Assembly: GCA_018907035.1 (NCBI GenBank) | Contig: JACCIC010000275.1 | Span: 412,001 to 476,000 of the forward strand | Reading direction: 5' to 3' | Origin: Sycobia sp. Sy_11 | Lineage: Eukaryota > Arthropoda > Insecta > Hymenoptera > Epichrysomallidae | Length of the DNA stretch: 64,000 nt | In this document: positions 1 through 11,423 of the stretch, one piece after another | Layout: each line of letters starts with the position of its first letter | Position numbering within the stretch: the stretch's first letter is position 1 | The notes under the pieces: model-generated | The model's database searches: none | Seen by the model: only the letters and a program-made list of their open reading frames with translations | Told to the model about the DNA's origin: nothing | Position numbers and translations under genes: made by a program

Positions 1-1089
1 CTAAAAAGCTTCCAGTTCATTTGAAAATCTAGCCCACATTATACTTGTTATAATCTTCTATTAGCAGAGATTTGGACCCTTTCTCACGATTGAAGCTAGG
101 ATTAACTTTATTGACAATCCCAGTCGCAGTTTTTTTTTTATTACAATTAACATTGGACTGATCCCCATTGAAAATCTGTGTCTGACACAATCGTTACGCT
201 CCGTTGTTGGTATAACTTTATAACTGTTCCTATTGAAAAACTTGATCAAATTTTATATGGAAAAGGATGTAAGGATTTATAATGAAAAATACATTCTCGA
301 AGAACCAAATGAAAATTTCTACTTTCGGTATCTTTGACTTTCTATAACTCAATGGAAAATGTTAAGGAAAATTTTCAAATATTAACGGAATTCTAATTGA
401 AAAATATTTTCTAATACTTTTTGCATATAGTTACTTAATTTGTCTGTACTTTCACACAGAACCATTTATACATAGATAGTTTGTTAAAAATAGATTTTTT
501 TAGAGACGATATTGCAAAATTGAATATATATTTCTCTTTTCAGTATAAAATTTTTTTGTTGATTATGTTTTAAAAGAAAGAATAAATAAATTTTTGTTTA
601 ACAAAAATTCATACTGCTTATACATAAGCTATTTGTCTTCTCAAAATGGCCGCAACGTGTCTTACGAGTTGGAAATAATGTAATATGATAAATTTTGTTT
701 ACTGACAAAAGTTTCTAAAACTGCTGCATTTTAAATTTCTTGTCAGAAGAATTGTTTTCGGAAAATTTTTTTTGAAAAAATCGTCTATTGTTAGCAACTT
801 TACCTCAATATATCTACACATCTCCTAATATCCACTACATATGGATACTATGGATACTACTGATTTTTGTAATCTCCCGAGTAAGAAGGCTTGCGGGATG
901 TAACAATTTTTTTTGCTCAATAAATATAATGCCGGTGATGAGCGTGAGGATGCCACGATTGCGTAATTATTATATACATTTATACATGCATATAATGTAG
1001 TATCTTCTGCAGCGCTCTTCCATTCATCCCGCCCGACACTGTGTACTATATGTATAATTGTATGGAGTTTTGGATAATCACTGCACTTC

Positions 1090-1092
<3 letters not shown>

Positions 1093-1145
<53 letters not shown>

Positions 1146-1157
1146 TAGATAGATATA
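1093..1157. repeat. (TA)n followed by (GATA)n
   Basis: Uninterrupted TA run followed by three GATA units. Confidence 0.95.
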
Positions 1158-2930
1158 AATCGGTAAAAATGTGCGAGAAAAACATGAGCACTATATACAT
1201 GTAATGGCGCAGATTTAACAGCTTGTATCCGGTCACGAGTTTCCTCATTCGCGAAAAAAAAATATATATATATATATATGAAACTAAGATTATTTTTTTC
1301 AAAGAGGAAATCTCGGTGGTATTAGAAGGAAACGGAACATTCGAGCGCTGGAAATGTAAAGTTTTTTGTTGCTCCCACACGTCGCGGATAATAATATGTG
1401 CATAGTCTTGAGGAATGGCCGAATAATTATTCCACGTATGTTTGATGGGTTTAAAATTGTAGAATGATAAATCGAGCCTCGTCCATTATATGTACTCGGA
1501 TTTTTGATAATTTATGTGACCGATAAAACGGTGAACATTCGATCACTGATCGACAAAGTATTATATCTAATAGATCTCATTTGCCACTGATTTATACAGA
1601 TTTACGTCAGATGTCGTAAAAAAATTATATCGAAAAAGATATTATTTAACAAATGCGGATTTGTGTTATATATACGAACGTCATTCATTTTTTAGCTATG
1701 TATAAGCAATTGATTATAATTAAGTTCTGACAGTCTTTCGGAATTATTCGTTAATTAAGCTTATACCTTTATAAATAATACTGAAGAGGTATAGACTTTA
1801 AAATCAGAAGGCTATTCACACGTAGGTAACTAAATTGTGGAGTACATGCGTGCAATTTTTAAGCACTTAGAAATGAATATTTTATGACCAACTTAGTATA
1901 AATAGATATATAGTATATACATACGTGTTATAATTGGGCTAATCGCAATAGTAGAATAGAGATTAATTCTAACTTTATTTTTTATTAATTAAATCCTAAA
2001 TATAAATGAATAGTAATATGAGAAAATAATATATATTTAAATATATCTAAAATTCTATGAATAGAACGAATACAATTGAATTAGCAAAAAGTTTAACTTC
2101 GTAATTAACAGTTTCAGAAGTATTAGGCATTTAAACAAATTTTGATCGTCGATTATTCCGATTCTATCGTGCTACAAATATTGTAATTATTTATCGCGTG
2201 TGTAAACTTTGCTACATATACGTATTATACTATATCAATAGAATTATTAAAAAAAGCTTTAATCGACGATTAAGCCGGGACGATGACTAAATTTCGAACA
2301 GCCTGTGCAATGATAATAATCAATTATTCCTCTATAATCTATACGTATATCGCTAACGTATTTCATTACGATTCAATTTCATTCTCTGAGAATCTCAAGA
2401 GTATACATACAATTTTAAACGTTTTCATCTTTTCTTTATAAAAATTGGAAAACTTATAAATAACTACTGACATATCTAAAAAAAACCGCTTTCTCATGTA
2501 AACGTATTACAAACCTACTTTAATTGTATAAGCCGCTTGATAAGAATAATATCATTATATTTAAATAGGTCAAGGAAAAAAAATACATACGGGATCACCT
2601 TTATATATTGTACGTTCAATTTCCACTGTATATATTATTTCATCTCTAACGCTTATAAATCTACTACGATAACTTTATAATATAGTACTTTGGTTGTCCT
2701 AAATATTTCATTATACACATATATATAGATAAATTCCCGCAAATATTTCAAGATCATAACAACGGGAAAGGGAGAATTGTATATTATCATAATACAAAGC
2801 GACAGTCTAAGGAATGGACTCTTCAATTTAACGGAACAGAACAGATTCCATATCTATACAGCTAATATACACATATACGATTGATCGATCAGCAACCGTA
2901 TTTAAAAAAATATATATATTTGTATATATT

Positions 2931-2932
<2 letters not shown>

Positions 2933-2975
<43 letters not shown>
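2933..2975. repeat. (TA)n microsatellite
   Basis: Pure TA run, extended on both sides by imperfect units. Confidence 0.95.
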
Positions 2976-2977
<2 letters not shown>

Positions 2978-3190
2978 ATATATATATATCTTGTAAATAT
3001 AATTATAATCTTAAACATAAAAAAATCTGTGTCGCGAATAAAATCATAGCCAAGAGACTAGAATAAGTACAATGTCGCTGCTGCGGATGCACGCGCGCGG
3101 TAACGGGAGCGCGGGTCGCGCTCGCAGTTACAACCTCTCGGTGTGCGGCGCGCGTGGAAAAGAATTTAAACTTGTTACCACGCTTTCTGT

Positions 3191-3242
3191 TCTCTCTCTC
3201 TCTCTCCCTCCCTCTCTCTCTCTCTCTCTCTCTCTGTCTCAG

Positions 3243-3308
<66 letters not shown>
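3191..3308. repeat. (CT)n then (AC)n compound microsatellite
   Basis: A CT-rich tract to about 3240 is followed by about 32 AC units. Confidence 0.95.
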
Positions 3309-3310
<2 letters not shown>

Positions 3311-4822
3311 CCCTTCCCCAATGCCATATATAAAGAAGCGATTGGGATAATATATGAGTATAACGTAGTTCAAGAGGGTTACCGAAACTTCGTATGATTC
3401 ATCTTCAAGGCGTTATCTAGTTTCTAGTAAACACCTTTACAGAACTTTCCACTCGACTGAATAATCATTCGTTAAAAACCGCGGGCAAAAACTTAGTTTT
3501 TCGTTTAGATTGTATACGTCGTCCTGTAGCCTTCGCTTTCGTACTCATTATATTATGTGTGTATGAGTGCGTGCGTGTGTGTGTGCGCGCGCGCGCGTGT
3601 GTGTGTGTGTCTGTGTATGCGCGCGCGCGTGCGTACCTGACTATCTCTGTGAAAATGTACGAATTATATTATAAAATTAATTCTGCAAAAGTTGAATCCG
3701 ACAAAATGAGCCGCCAAATGGTATACCAGACCATATGACTAGAAAACTATGTGCATTTCTGTAAATAAAAATGCATTTTTAGCGTTTTTTACGTAATTTT
3801 TTCCCCGCTGGGTTCCCATTAATGAAAAAATCCCTATGACTTTCAAACGACCTTCTTGATAATTCAGTTTAAAGTCAAGGTCATAGTACGCAATATTCGA
3901 TTTTCGGAGTTTCATAATCTAACTGTCATCTATGTTTGAAATTCCCGAAATACGTTTATCGGGATGTTTTTTTTTGGTTGTTATTAGAAATTATACAGTA
4001 CAATAAAAACAAATCACAACATTGAAAGTTATGTAGTTTTTTAAATAATTTTATCATCAAAAACTATTAATAGACGATCGCAGTGTAATTCTTGCTTTTT
4101 TTATATGCCGTTGAAAATTTAACATTCGCGTACTGACAAAGAAACAATTCCAACTCTCTGATTCCAGTTTTGATGAAATTTAGACATGTTACATCAGCTT
4201 ATTATAGAAATAAGTATTTGAAAAAATTGTTTTGGGGGTAACGTATTTTTACATCATAAAAACATTTTTGGCAGATAATAAAAAGTACATGTCAAATACA
4301 AATTTGTCGATTCTTAATATGTATTCCGAGTTTCATCCGGTGATGGAAGTATAGTTGTTGAGTAGACTTATTTGTAGCATTCTGAAAAGAAAACGCCTTG
4401 CAGAAGACTTTTGGCGTTGTTTTCACCCTGTAATCGGTTTCTTCGGCTGTTACAGAAAAACACGTCTATTTTATTATCTTGATAAGCTACAATATATTTG
4501 AGTTTCAGAAAAATCGGACAAGTATAGCTTGAAATAGTTTCTTGCGCGTGAGTTACGTACTTTTCAGGTGTAACTATATATCAATTCACAAGTATTTCAA
4601 AATCATTTCACGAAAGTAATATCTCAGTAAAAAAGACACATATCTTAAGAAATTCAACGGCATGTGAAAGGGTATCAGTTATATTTTATCCGTTTATTGC
4701 TTTTACGAAAAAATGTTTAATCCTACAGAATTGAAAATGTGTAATTAAAAAATGTGGTTTTCTCTACACTTTTTAGTTAAGATATTTGGAACACATCGAA
4801 AGACTTTGGAAATGTATATATC

Positions 4823-5063
4823 ACTGAAAAACAAATTTTCTGATTTCAAGTAAATATTTCCTTGTTTTGTAACAAGTAAATCATTTTCTTAAATTAAGAA
4901 AATATTCACTAGATTTAAGACAATGTGGTTTGATTTAAGTGGACTCTTCTTGCATGAAGTAAATACTTCTGTCGTTTAAGAAAATACTTTCTCAATTTAA
5001 GAAAATAATTTACTTGGTACAAAACAATAAAATGTATACTTCATAACAGACATTTTTTTCAGT
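4823..5063. mobile_element. Fold-back / MITE-like element with long imperfect terminal inverted repeats
   Basis: The left end begins ACTGAAAAAC and the right end is its near complement (TTTTTTTCAGT). The arms stay complementary for roughly 80 bp with small gaps. The best block pairs 4862-4905 with 4983-5027 and includes TTGTTTTGT, CAAGTAAAT and ATTTTCTTAAATT on both arms. There is no open frame, so it fits a non-autonomous MITE or a fold-back element. No clear target duplication is visible, so the superfamily is not assigned. Confidence 0.6.
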
Positions 5064-5231
5064 TAATAGTCTGATTTCGAAGTTTAACGAATTCAATAGT
5101 TAAATTTTGTTGCCCTGAATTGTGATCCTTATTATAAGTGACTTATAATTTATAATTGATCCCTCTACATATACATTGCTGTAAATTACTATTATTATAT
5201 TCTTCTTATTCTTTTTCTTTTTATTACAAGA

Positions 5232-5233
<2 letters not shown>

Positions 5234-5283
<50 letters not shown>
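5234..5283. repeat. (TA)n microsatellite
   Basis: Pure TA run. Confidence 0.95.
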
Positions 5284-5285
<2 letters not shown>

Positions 5286-5525
5286 ACAAGCGATATATTT
5301 CGATGCGCTATATATTCACAATCGAACGTATAAGTTACACGCGGTGTGTTGTATATATTTATAGAAAATAGAATATATATATACATATAGAATTCTTTCT
5401 TCTCGGCCATAAATTTTACTTGCACAATTATTCGAGAATATATTACAATATAAGTATACGAATGCGAAGTGTGTATGTATAATTATAAGGATGAATTCAT
5501 CTTTAGCCGCCTGATAATAACGATG

Positions 5526-5528
<3 letters not shown>

Positions 5529-5575
<47 letters not shown>
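5529..5575. repeat. (AT)n microsatellite
   Basis: Pure AT run. Confidence 0.95.
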
Positions 5576-5581
<6 letters not shown>

Positions 5582-6438
5582 CGTATATATTATACAAGTT
5601 AGAGAGCTCGTCTATATAACTGTAATGGAAGAGTTATATTCAAGAAGCCATTAGCGTCCGATTCCTTTAAATGCAATATTTTTATACGCGTCGTAAATTT
5701 TTTTTCGCTCATTCGTAGTTTATACAGGTATATATGCATTTTCACGCGCGCGTGTGCGTGTCTTGAATATATAAAATTATTTGCAATCTTTTCGCCTCTC
5801 TGTCGAGCCCTCTGAAATGCTCGAGAACACGATTTTCAAACGTATATATTCTTTATAGATAAGACATTTCACGCTTTTGAAAAATGCTTATTTAGCTCTT
5901 TTATGTACAGAAACTGAAGGTGTAAGCGATGAAACGAAGTATTAATAGTATAATTTTTAAACTTTGTATCGAGCCTTTCCATAAGACTTCATTCCGATTA
6001 GTTAAAAAAGATATTTATAATTTTTCCTTTTGAAAATTTGAAATTGATGTATTCTCATCATTTAAAGTTAAATCTGACAGTTATGGGAAAAAAGTAATAT
6101 CGATAGGACTTGAAAAAAATTAAATGTAATATTGGAAATGAGTTTAAGAGTTATTACATTCATTTTATAAAAAAAAAAACAAGAATATTTATTCTTATAG
6201 CAGCTTTTTGACTCGGGAGTCGTTCTCGAATGGCCTTATGATTTAAAAATACTAGACCGTTTTTGAGATATTATTACCACGTATATTCCATTTCGAAAAC
6301 AATTAGAATTCGAAGATTCAAAGCTTGTAGGTTTGATTTGGGAAATTCTTAGATGGAGAATGTAAAAATACCAGGCACCAAAAATGTTGAGAAATGCTCC
6401 TAATAATAACAATAATAATACATAAATAAAAATTAATA

Positions 6439-6439
<1 letters not shown>

Positions 6440-6471
<32 letters not shown>
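6440..6471. repeat. (AAT)n microsatellite
   Basis: About ten AAT units, some 50 bp before the acceptor of the exon at 6522. Confidence 0.9.
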
Positions 6472-6521
6472 TTGATACGAAGTTATTATGCGAACTTCTT
6501 AATTTCTATTTCCTCGAACAG

Positions 6522-6953
6522 GGCACGAGCGACGCGCACTCGATCTGCTCGTCGAGCGACGGTCACTCGAACCAGGAGACGACCTCGAACGGCAACGGCT
6601 CCCGGCTCGACGACGACAGCGCGAGCACCAAGTCCACGTCGAGCGCGAGCAACAGCGGCAGGGACCATCATCGCACGAACGGCGGCGGCATCGGCGCGGA
6701 CGACGGCGACGCCCACCGCGCCGCCAACCACAATTCCTCCTCCGCCGCCGTCGGCTCCGGCGCCTCCTCCGTGTCCTCCGCTTCCTCCTCCACCGTAGCC
6801 GCGGCGGCAGCCCCGGCCGCCGAAGCCCCGTCCCTCGATCTGGCAATGAGCGCCAAGGAGCTCAGGGCCAGGCTGGCCATGCGCAAGAAGTACGACCCCA
6901 AGAAGGAGTCGCTCGGCTTCAAGGACAAGTTCGACATCGTGCAGAAGCTCTGA
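6522..6953 (+). CDS. C-terminal coding exon of an unidentified protein
   Basis: An acceptor (pyrimidine-containing stretch ending in CGAACAG) precedes 6522, and the frame runs 143 codons to a TGA at 6951-6953. Residues 1-95 of the exon are low complexity: Ser/Asn/Gly/Asp-rich with an Asp-Asp-Asp run and several His, then Ser/Ala tracts (SSAAVGSGASS, AAAAAPAAEA). The last 40 residues differ: they are ordered-looking and charged, with SAKELRARLAMRKKYDPKKE followed by SLGFKDKFDIVQKL at the terminus. The sharp GC rise, the GC-ending codons and the splice site support coding. The antisense frames here are shadows. The earlier exons must lie to the left of this window. I do not recognise the family; the terminal motif suggests a conserved helical peptide, but no function can be assigned. 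Confidence 0.75.
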   Translation, partial: GTSDAHSICSSSDGHSNQETTSNGNGSRLDDDSASTKSTSSASNSGRDHHRTNGGGIGADDGDAHRAANHNSSSAAVGSGASSVSSASSSTVAAAAAPAAEAPSLDLAMSAKELRARLAMRKKYDPKKESLGFKDKFDIVQKL

Positions 6954-7039
6954 GAAGGATTCCTTTTATATGCGCGTGTGCGTGTGTGTGTGTGTGTTTC
7001 GCAACGCGCTTGGCGTGGCGTGACGAGATCGAGAAAGAC

Positions 7040-7042
<3 letters not shown>

Positions 7043-7080
<38 letters not shown>
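7043..7080. repeat. (GA)n microsatellite in the 3' UTR
   Basis: GA run with one GATA interruption. Confidence 0.9.
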
Positions 7081-7243
7081 CAGGCAGAGGGGATGGGAGG
7101 TATCGCGCGATTGTTGCATCCTCGTGCACTTTCCTCCTCTTCCTCCCACCCATTCCTTGCACACATTTAATGCTTCTATTTCTTGAGAAAAGTAATCATA
7201 CGGATTCCTCGTTTCACCTATGATATATACAGTGCCACTCACT

Positions 7244-7268
7244 TTCTCTCTCTCTCTCTCTCTCTCTC
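7244..7268. repeat. (CT)n microsatellite
   Basis: CT run. With the GA run at 7043 it could form a stem in the 3' UTR transcript. Confidence 0.9.
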
Positions 7269-7335
7269 GGCGACGCGAAAGACGCAAAAGCGAGTGGAAT
7301 TTCAGCTTGCTATATATTTACACATTCAGGATTCA

Positions 7336-7340
7336 ATATA

Positions 7341-7396
<56 letters not shown>
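7336..7396. repeat. (TA)n microsatellite
   Basis: TA run with one TG interruption. Confidence 0.95.
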
Positions 7397-7397
<1 letters not shown>

Positions 7398-7521
7398 CGC
7401 ACTTGGCGATGGAGATAAAATTAGTTCCAATAACTGGAGGGGGAGATTTTGGAATTCGTTGTTGTGAATGAATCGGATATCAGATTCAGTATGCTTTATT
7501 AGTCTGCAATAAGCGGCATGC

Positions 7522-7527
7522 AATAAA
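7522..7527 (+). promoter_or_regulatory. Candidate polyadenylation signal AATAAA
   Basis: This is the first clear AATAAA after the stop codon at 6953, in GCATGCAATAAATTTTTC, with T-rich sequence just downstream. In AT-rich DNA such hexamers are common, so this is only a candidate. Another lies near 7720. Confidence 0.35.
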
Positions 7528-7736
7528 TTTTTCTATAGACTTGGCTGAATTGATTGATATCGTGTATACGACACAATGGGAATTTTTCCATTCCTTCGTT
7601 TTCTCATTTAAAATTTTCGAATATATTTCTGCATAAGATATTGGAAGTTCTGTAATTTTCGCAGGAGTGAAATATATGGGTATGCATAAGCTAAATAGCA
7701 CTTCCCAAGTTCCGTTTAAATAAAGAGATTGGAAAA

Positions 7737-7738
<2 letters not shown>

Positions 7739-7785
<47 letters not shown>
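7739..7785. repeat. (TA)n microsatellite
   Basis: Pure TA run. Confidence 0.95.
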
Positions 7786-7788
<3 letters not shown>

Positions 7789-8116
7789 TATAAAGGTGAA
7801 ATGAAAATTAAAATAATTCGTCAGGCATCGCAAATCTCTTGCTATATATAATGCATGTAAACTTGGGTAGTTTTCTAAAAAAAAAAAAAAATTCCATCGA
7901 CACACGAAATATTAGCACGCTGGTTAATTCTTTTGCGTAATATTCACGTATATGCGCGAGAATATGGAAGTTTACTTTTGAGCACATACATAAATACATA
8001 CATACATATATATATATATGAAAGTGCGAGGCCGCACGGGATATAATTATTAATATACGCGCAGAATATATCTGCTTCCCGTGTTGCTTGTGCATGTGTG
8101 TACGCGTACACGCGCG

Positions 8117-8119
<3 letters not shown>

Positions 8120-8157
<38 letters not shown>
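8120..8157. repeat. (TG)n microsatellite
   Basis: About 19 TG units. Confidence 0.95.
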
Positions 8158-8160
<3 letters not shown>

Positions 8161-9766
8161 TACACCATTTGAATAGCAGACACCGGTGTTAATAGCATTG
8201 CAGTCTCCTTTATCATATCACAGTCGCATTTAGCCGGTGCAACGAGTGGAGTGCATTCAAGAATTGGCGACATATGTAGAAGAAGCATTCCCGGCTCAAA
8301 AAAATCGACACAGTGGCGACAGATGTTAAGAAAAGTGTACCTGTAGGCTCGAATGCTATTGTAGTATTTATTTATAAAGTTGAGAAATAAAAATTTCATA
8401 ATGTTATATATAACTGAGGCACAGTGAGCAAAAAACTGCGTATACACTACGTAGGCTAATTTTTAATTTTGCACTTTTTTAACAATGCAAAAGGCTCACG
8501 CGATAAGTTATGTACGTGATATATCTGGGTGTGTGTGTGTGTGTGTGCGTGTGTATAAATATTCCGCGCTTTTATCGTTCCAACATTGCCGCCATTTCAA
8601 TTGGGTGCTGATGCAGAATCTGCCCGCAAACGTCGGATACGCGAGCCTAAAATACTATAAAACTTAAAATATGCCTAAAAACTAAAAGCCGCGGACTCGC
8701 AAGGTTTCCCGATGAGCGCAACCCGCGATGATCATTATAACTTTTATCTCTTTATATATGCAGGCGTGTTTTATTTCGGAATATATATAAACACACATAC
8801 ATGCATAAATGTTTTTAAGAATTTTAAAACTTCAAATTCAACGCATGTGATGGTTATTGTTGGATAAAATATCTAATTCTATATAAATATTATTATGTGA
8901 ATAATTATATTTGTCTGGCGGTCAATAGATATTTCGAAAATTAGTCGAAAACCCAGGCGAAGCTGCATTTTCAAGAACAAAAGAAACAAAAGCGTATCCA
9001 GGAGTTTGTTAAGCTGCTTTCTTTGTTTTTTGTATCATTATTATTATTTTTATTTTTTTGTTTCAACGAACGTCAAGTTTTACATGTTTTGGGCATGTAT
9101 ATATAAATATAGCACGTGTGTATATACATTTGCGCGAATTGTCGTTCCGGAAATACATAGGAATTTTTTTTCTTTTTGTTTCAACTTTGCGCAATTATTA
9201 TACGTCGCGGGTTGAGTCACGCTCGATCGCGCATTATCCCCCTCCGCGGTAAGCGTGGAGCGCAACCTGGTGCAACACCTGCATCGCTCTCGAACCTGGA
9301 ATCGGCGCAGCTCAACTATATATATATAATGAAAATGTTTGTTCTCTTATCCGACAGCGAAGCCTTTGTACATACATACGCGCAGAATATATATATGTAT
9401 ATATATCCATATATACATATATATGCATGTGTTTTACTCGATATATTGAAGTATCGCACTCTTGTTCTTCTTGGAAGAAGAGGAAGAAAAGCAAGGAGAT
9501 TAATATAATTCATTTTGTTATTTTTAATAACGGTGTCGTGATTAAACGTGCTATTTTTTTTTTTTTTTTTTGATTATTTTTTTTATTGGTTTTCAGCTGA
9601 TCTGTGTCTCTAAAGAGATATTCGAATTATGGGGACATCGCGCAGCTCGCTTTAATCTATATATATAAAGAAAACAGTTAATCGGCAGGTCTTTTCTGAA
9701 ATAAATGCGACGAGCACAATAATGAACCACTTTATCAGTGCGCATTAATTCCTCGTTTTCATATAT

Positions 9767-9770
<4 letters not shown>

Positions 9771-9822
<52 letters not shown>
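9771..9822. repeat. (AT)n microsatellite
   Basis: Pure AT run. Confidence 0.95.
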
Positions 9823-9828
<6 letters not shown>

Positions 9829-11183
9829 TGTACAGGATGCCACGAGATTAAAGCAATATTTACGGCCCTCGCATTCTTCTTATAATATACCTGATCCTAT
9901 TACATTGATGTGAAAACAATTATTAATATCTATTCCAATCTACAATCTTAAATTTCTCTTGATTCGGTAAGAAACTCTCCTGGCTGCTCTTCTTGCCCTC
10001 AGTTTACTCTTGGTATGTATTTGGAACCGAATAATTTATTTAAATTGATTATTAAATTAATAAGATTAAATAAATAGATTTTTAATTCCGAACAAGAGTA
10101 CCGCGGAGTCGGCATGGTCCAAAAAAACCACTTCAAAATATTTATAATATTATATTGTTTATTTAAAAAAAAACAAATAAATAAAGGAAAATTGTATGAA
10201 GGATTTATTAATATTCAAGAAAAAATAAGAAAAAAAATTTGTAGAGATAAAAGCAAGATTTAATTATTTATTTAAATAAAACAATTAAATATATGAATAT
10301 TAAAAATGTTATTATAATCTTGCCTACTTTTAGTGTGCACCCGCTATTTACTATTTAATTGCCTGAAGCGAAGTTTCAATATCAATAGAAATATATCAAT
10401 TTGCCGCGAAATAATAATCAGATTTATTTGGTCACCCAGTATGCGAACCATATAAACGATGTAACAATTATCTCGCGAGACACTCCGCTTCAGTCTGCTT
10501 GTGCGCATGAGCAGCATGCACATCGGTGCCGATGCGCGCAAGTTAATTAGTATAGTTCAGCTTGTGTAAGTGTGGTTCCCGCTCGAACCAACGTTCACAC
10601 AGACAAGTAATACAAATACACGCTACCGTCATAATTTCTTTAATTCGCGAATGAAATAATATCAATTGTTTTGTTTCCCCTGGCCGGTTACTCGTCTAGT
10701 AACTAGCCGGTATTTACCGATATTTATAATGCGACCGATCGCTTGATAAAATGATTATCTAACGAACATACGCCTCGGTGAGATTTCGGTTTAAGATGCG
10801 GGCCCGATATCGTCAATGCTGTCACGACGCTCCTGGAATCTTGTCTACGAGAAACCGTATTTTATAAATACCCTTCTTAACACAGAACACGGCGCGATAA
10901 TCGTGGCTGGTTCAAAAATTCAACGTTCACAACAATGAATACTATTACACAACAAAAAGTAAACTCTATATAATTTTTGTAGAAAGATTATATAATAGCA
11001 AACAAAATAAGTGCGGAAGACCAATCTAGATTCGTTTTCGAGCAGTCAAACTAACTGACTTTTTCTGTACCCCCGCTCCCCGATATTCGCCGAAGTAACA
11101 GAGTGACTATAGCCTGTCCGTCTGTCTCTCTCTACTTCGCGAACGACACCATTGTTCATAACATGGTGCTCCTTACTATAAAT

Positions 11184-11191
<8 letters not shown>

Positions 11192-11240
<49 letters not shown>
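11192..11240. repeat. (TA)n microsatellite
   Basis: Pure TA run just left of the MITE at 11272. Confidence 0.95.
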
Positions 11241-11244
<4 letters not shown>

Positions 11245-11271
11245 TATATCCATTGTATTATTATTATTCGC

Positions 11272-11423
11272 TAAATTTGGAATCGGTGAAAATACTCATG
11301 GGATCGACATCTATGCATAAGATGCATAGATCGTCATGCGATACATCGCCGATTGAATTTATATACAATACACTCAATCTCTGTATATTAATTATATATA
11401 ATTTTTCACCGATTCCAAATTTA
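11272..11423. mobile_element. Short MITE with about 20-bp terminal inverted repeats and TA ends
   Basis: The left end reads TAAATTTGGAATCGGTGAAA and the right end is its complement (TTTCACCGATTCCAAATTTA). Each end starts or finishes with TA, which could be the TA target duplication of Tc1/mariner-type elements. The 152-bp interior has no coding frame and holds a smaller palindrome (CTATGCAT-AAG-ATGCATAG). A (TA)n array lies about 30 bp to the left. Confidence 0.6.

Larger units (their letters stand above)
1..6521. other. Non-coding sequence upstream of the last exon of gene 1 (probably intron)
   Basis: I see no defensible exon here. The stretch ends in a good 3' splice site just before the coding exon at 6522, so much of it is probably intron of that gene. 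It holds (TA)n, (CT)n, (AC)n and (AAT)n arrays, one fold-back element (4823-5063) and a CpG-rich patch near 3072-3170. Open frames here are mostly microsatellite translations. Confidence 0.55.
6954..7545 (+). other. Probable 3' UTR of gene 1
   Basis: This is the sequence after the TGA. It contains (GT)n, (GA)n, (CT)n and (TA)n arrays and ends a little past a candidate poly(A) signal at 7522-7527. The 3' boundary is inferred and not visible. Confidence 0.4.

Noticed and set aside
1093..1380. Minus-strand frame of 95 codons
   Set aside because: Mostly Tyr-Ile repeats from (TA)n. The same reason removes many similar frames, for example at 5195, 7486 and 53801.
3072..3350. 92-codon frame with a CpG-rich start
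   Set aside because: Two thirds is (CT)n and (AC)n translation (Leu-Ser and Thr-His), with no acceptor or donor in the first part.
6499..7162. Long minus-strand open frames opposite the exon at 6522-6953
   Set aside because: They are Arg/Ala/Ser-rich shadows of a GC-rich coding exon on the + strand, extended by (GA)n/(CT)n translation.
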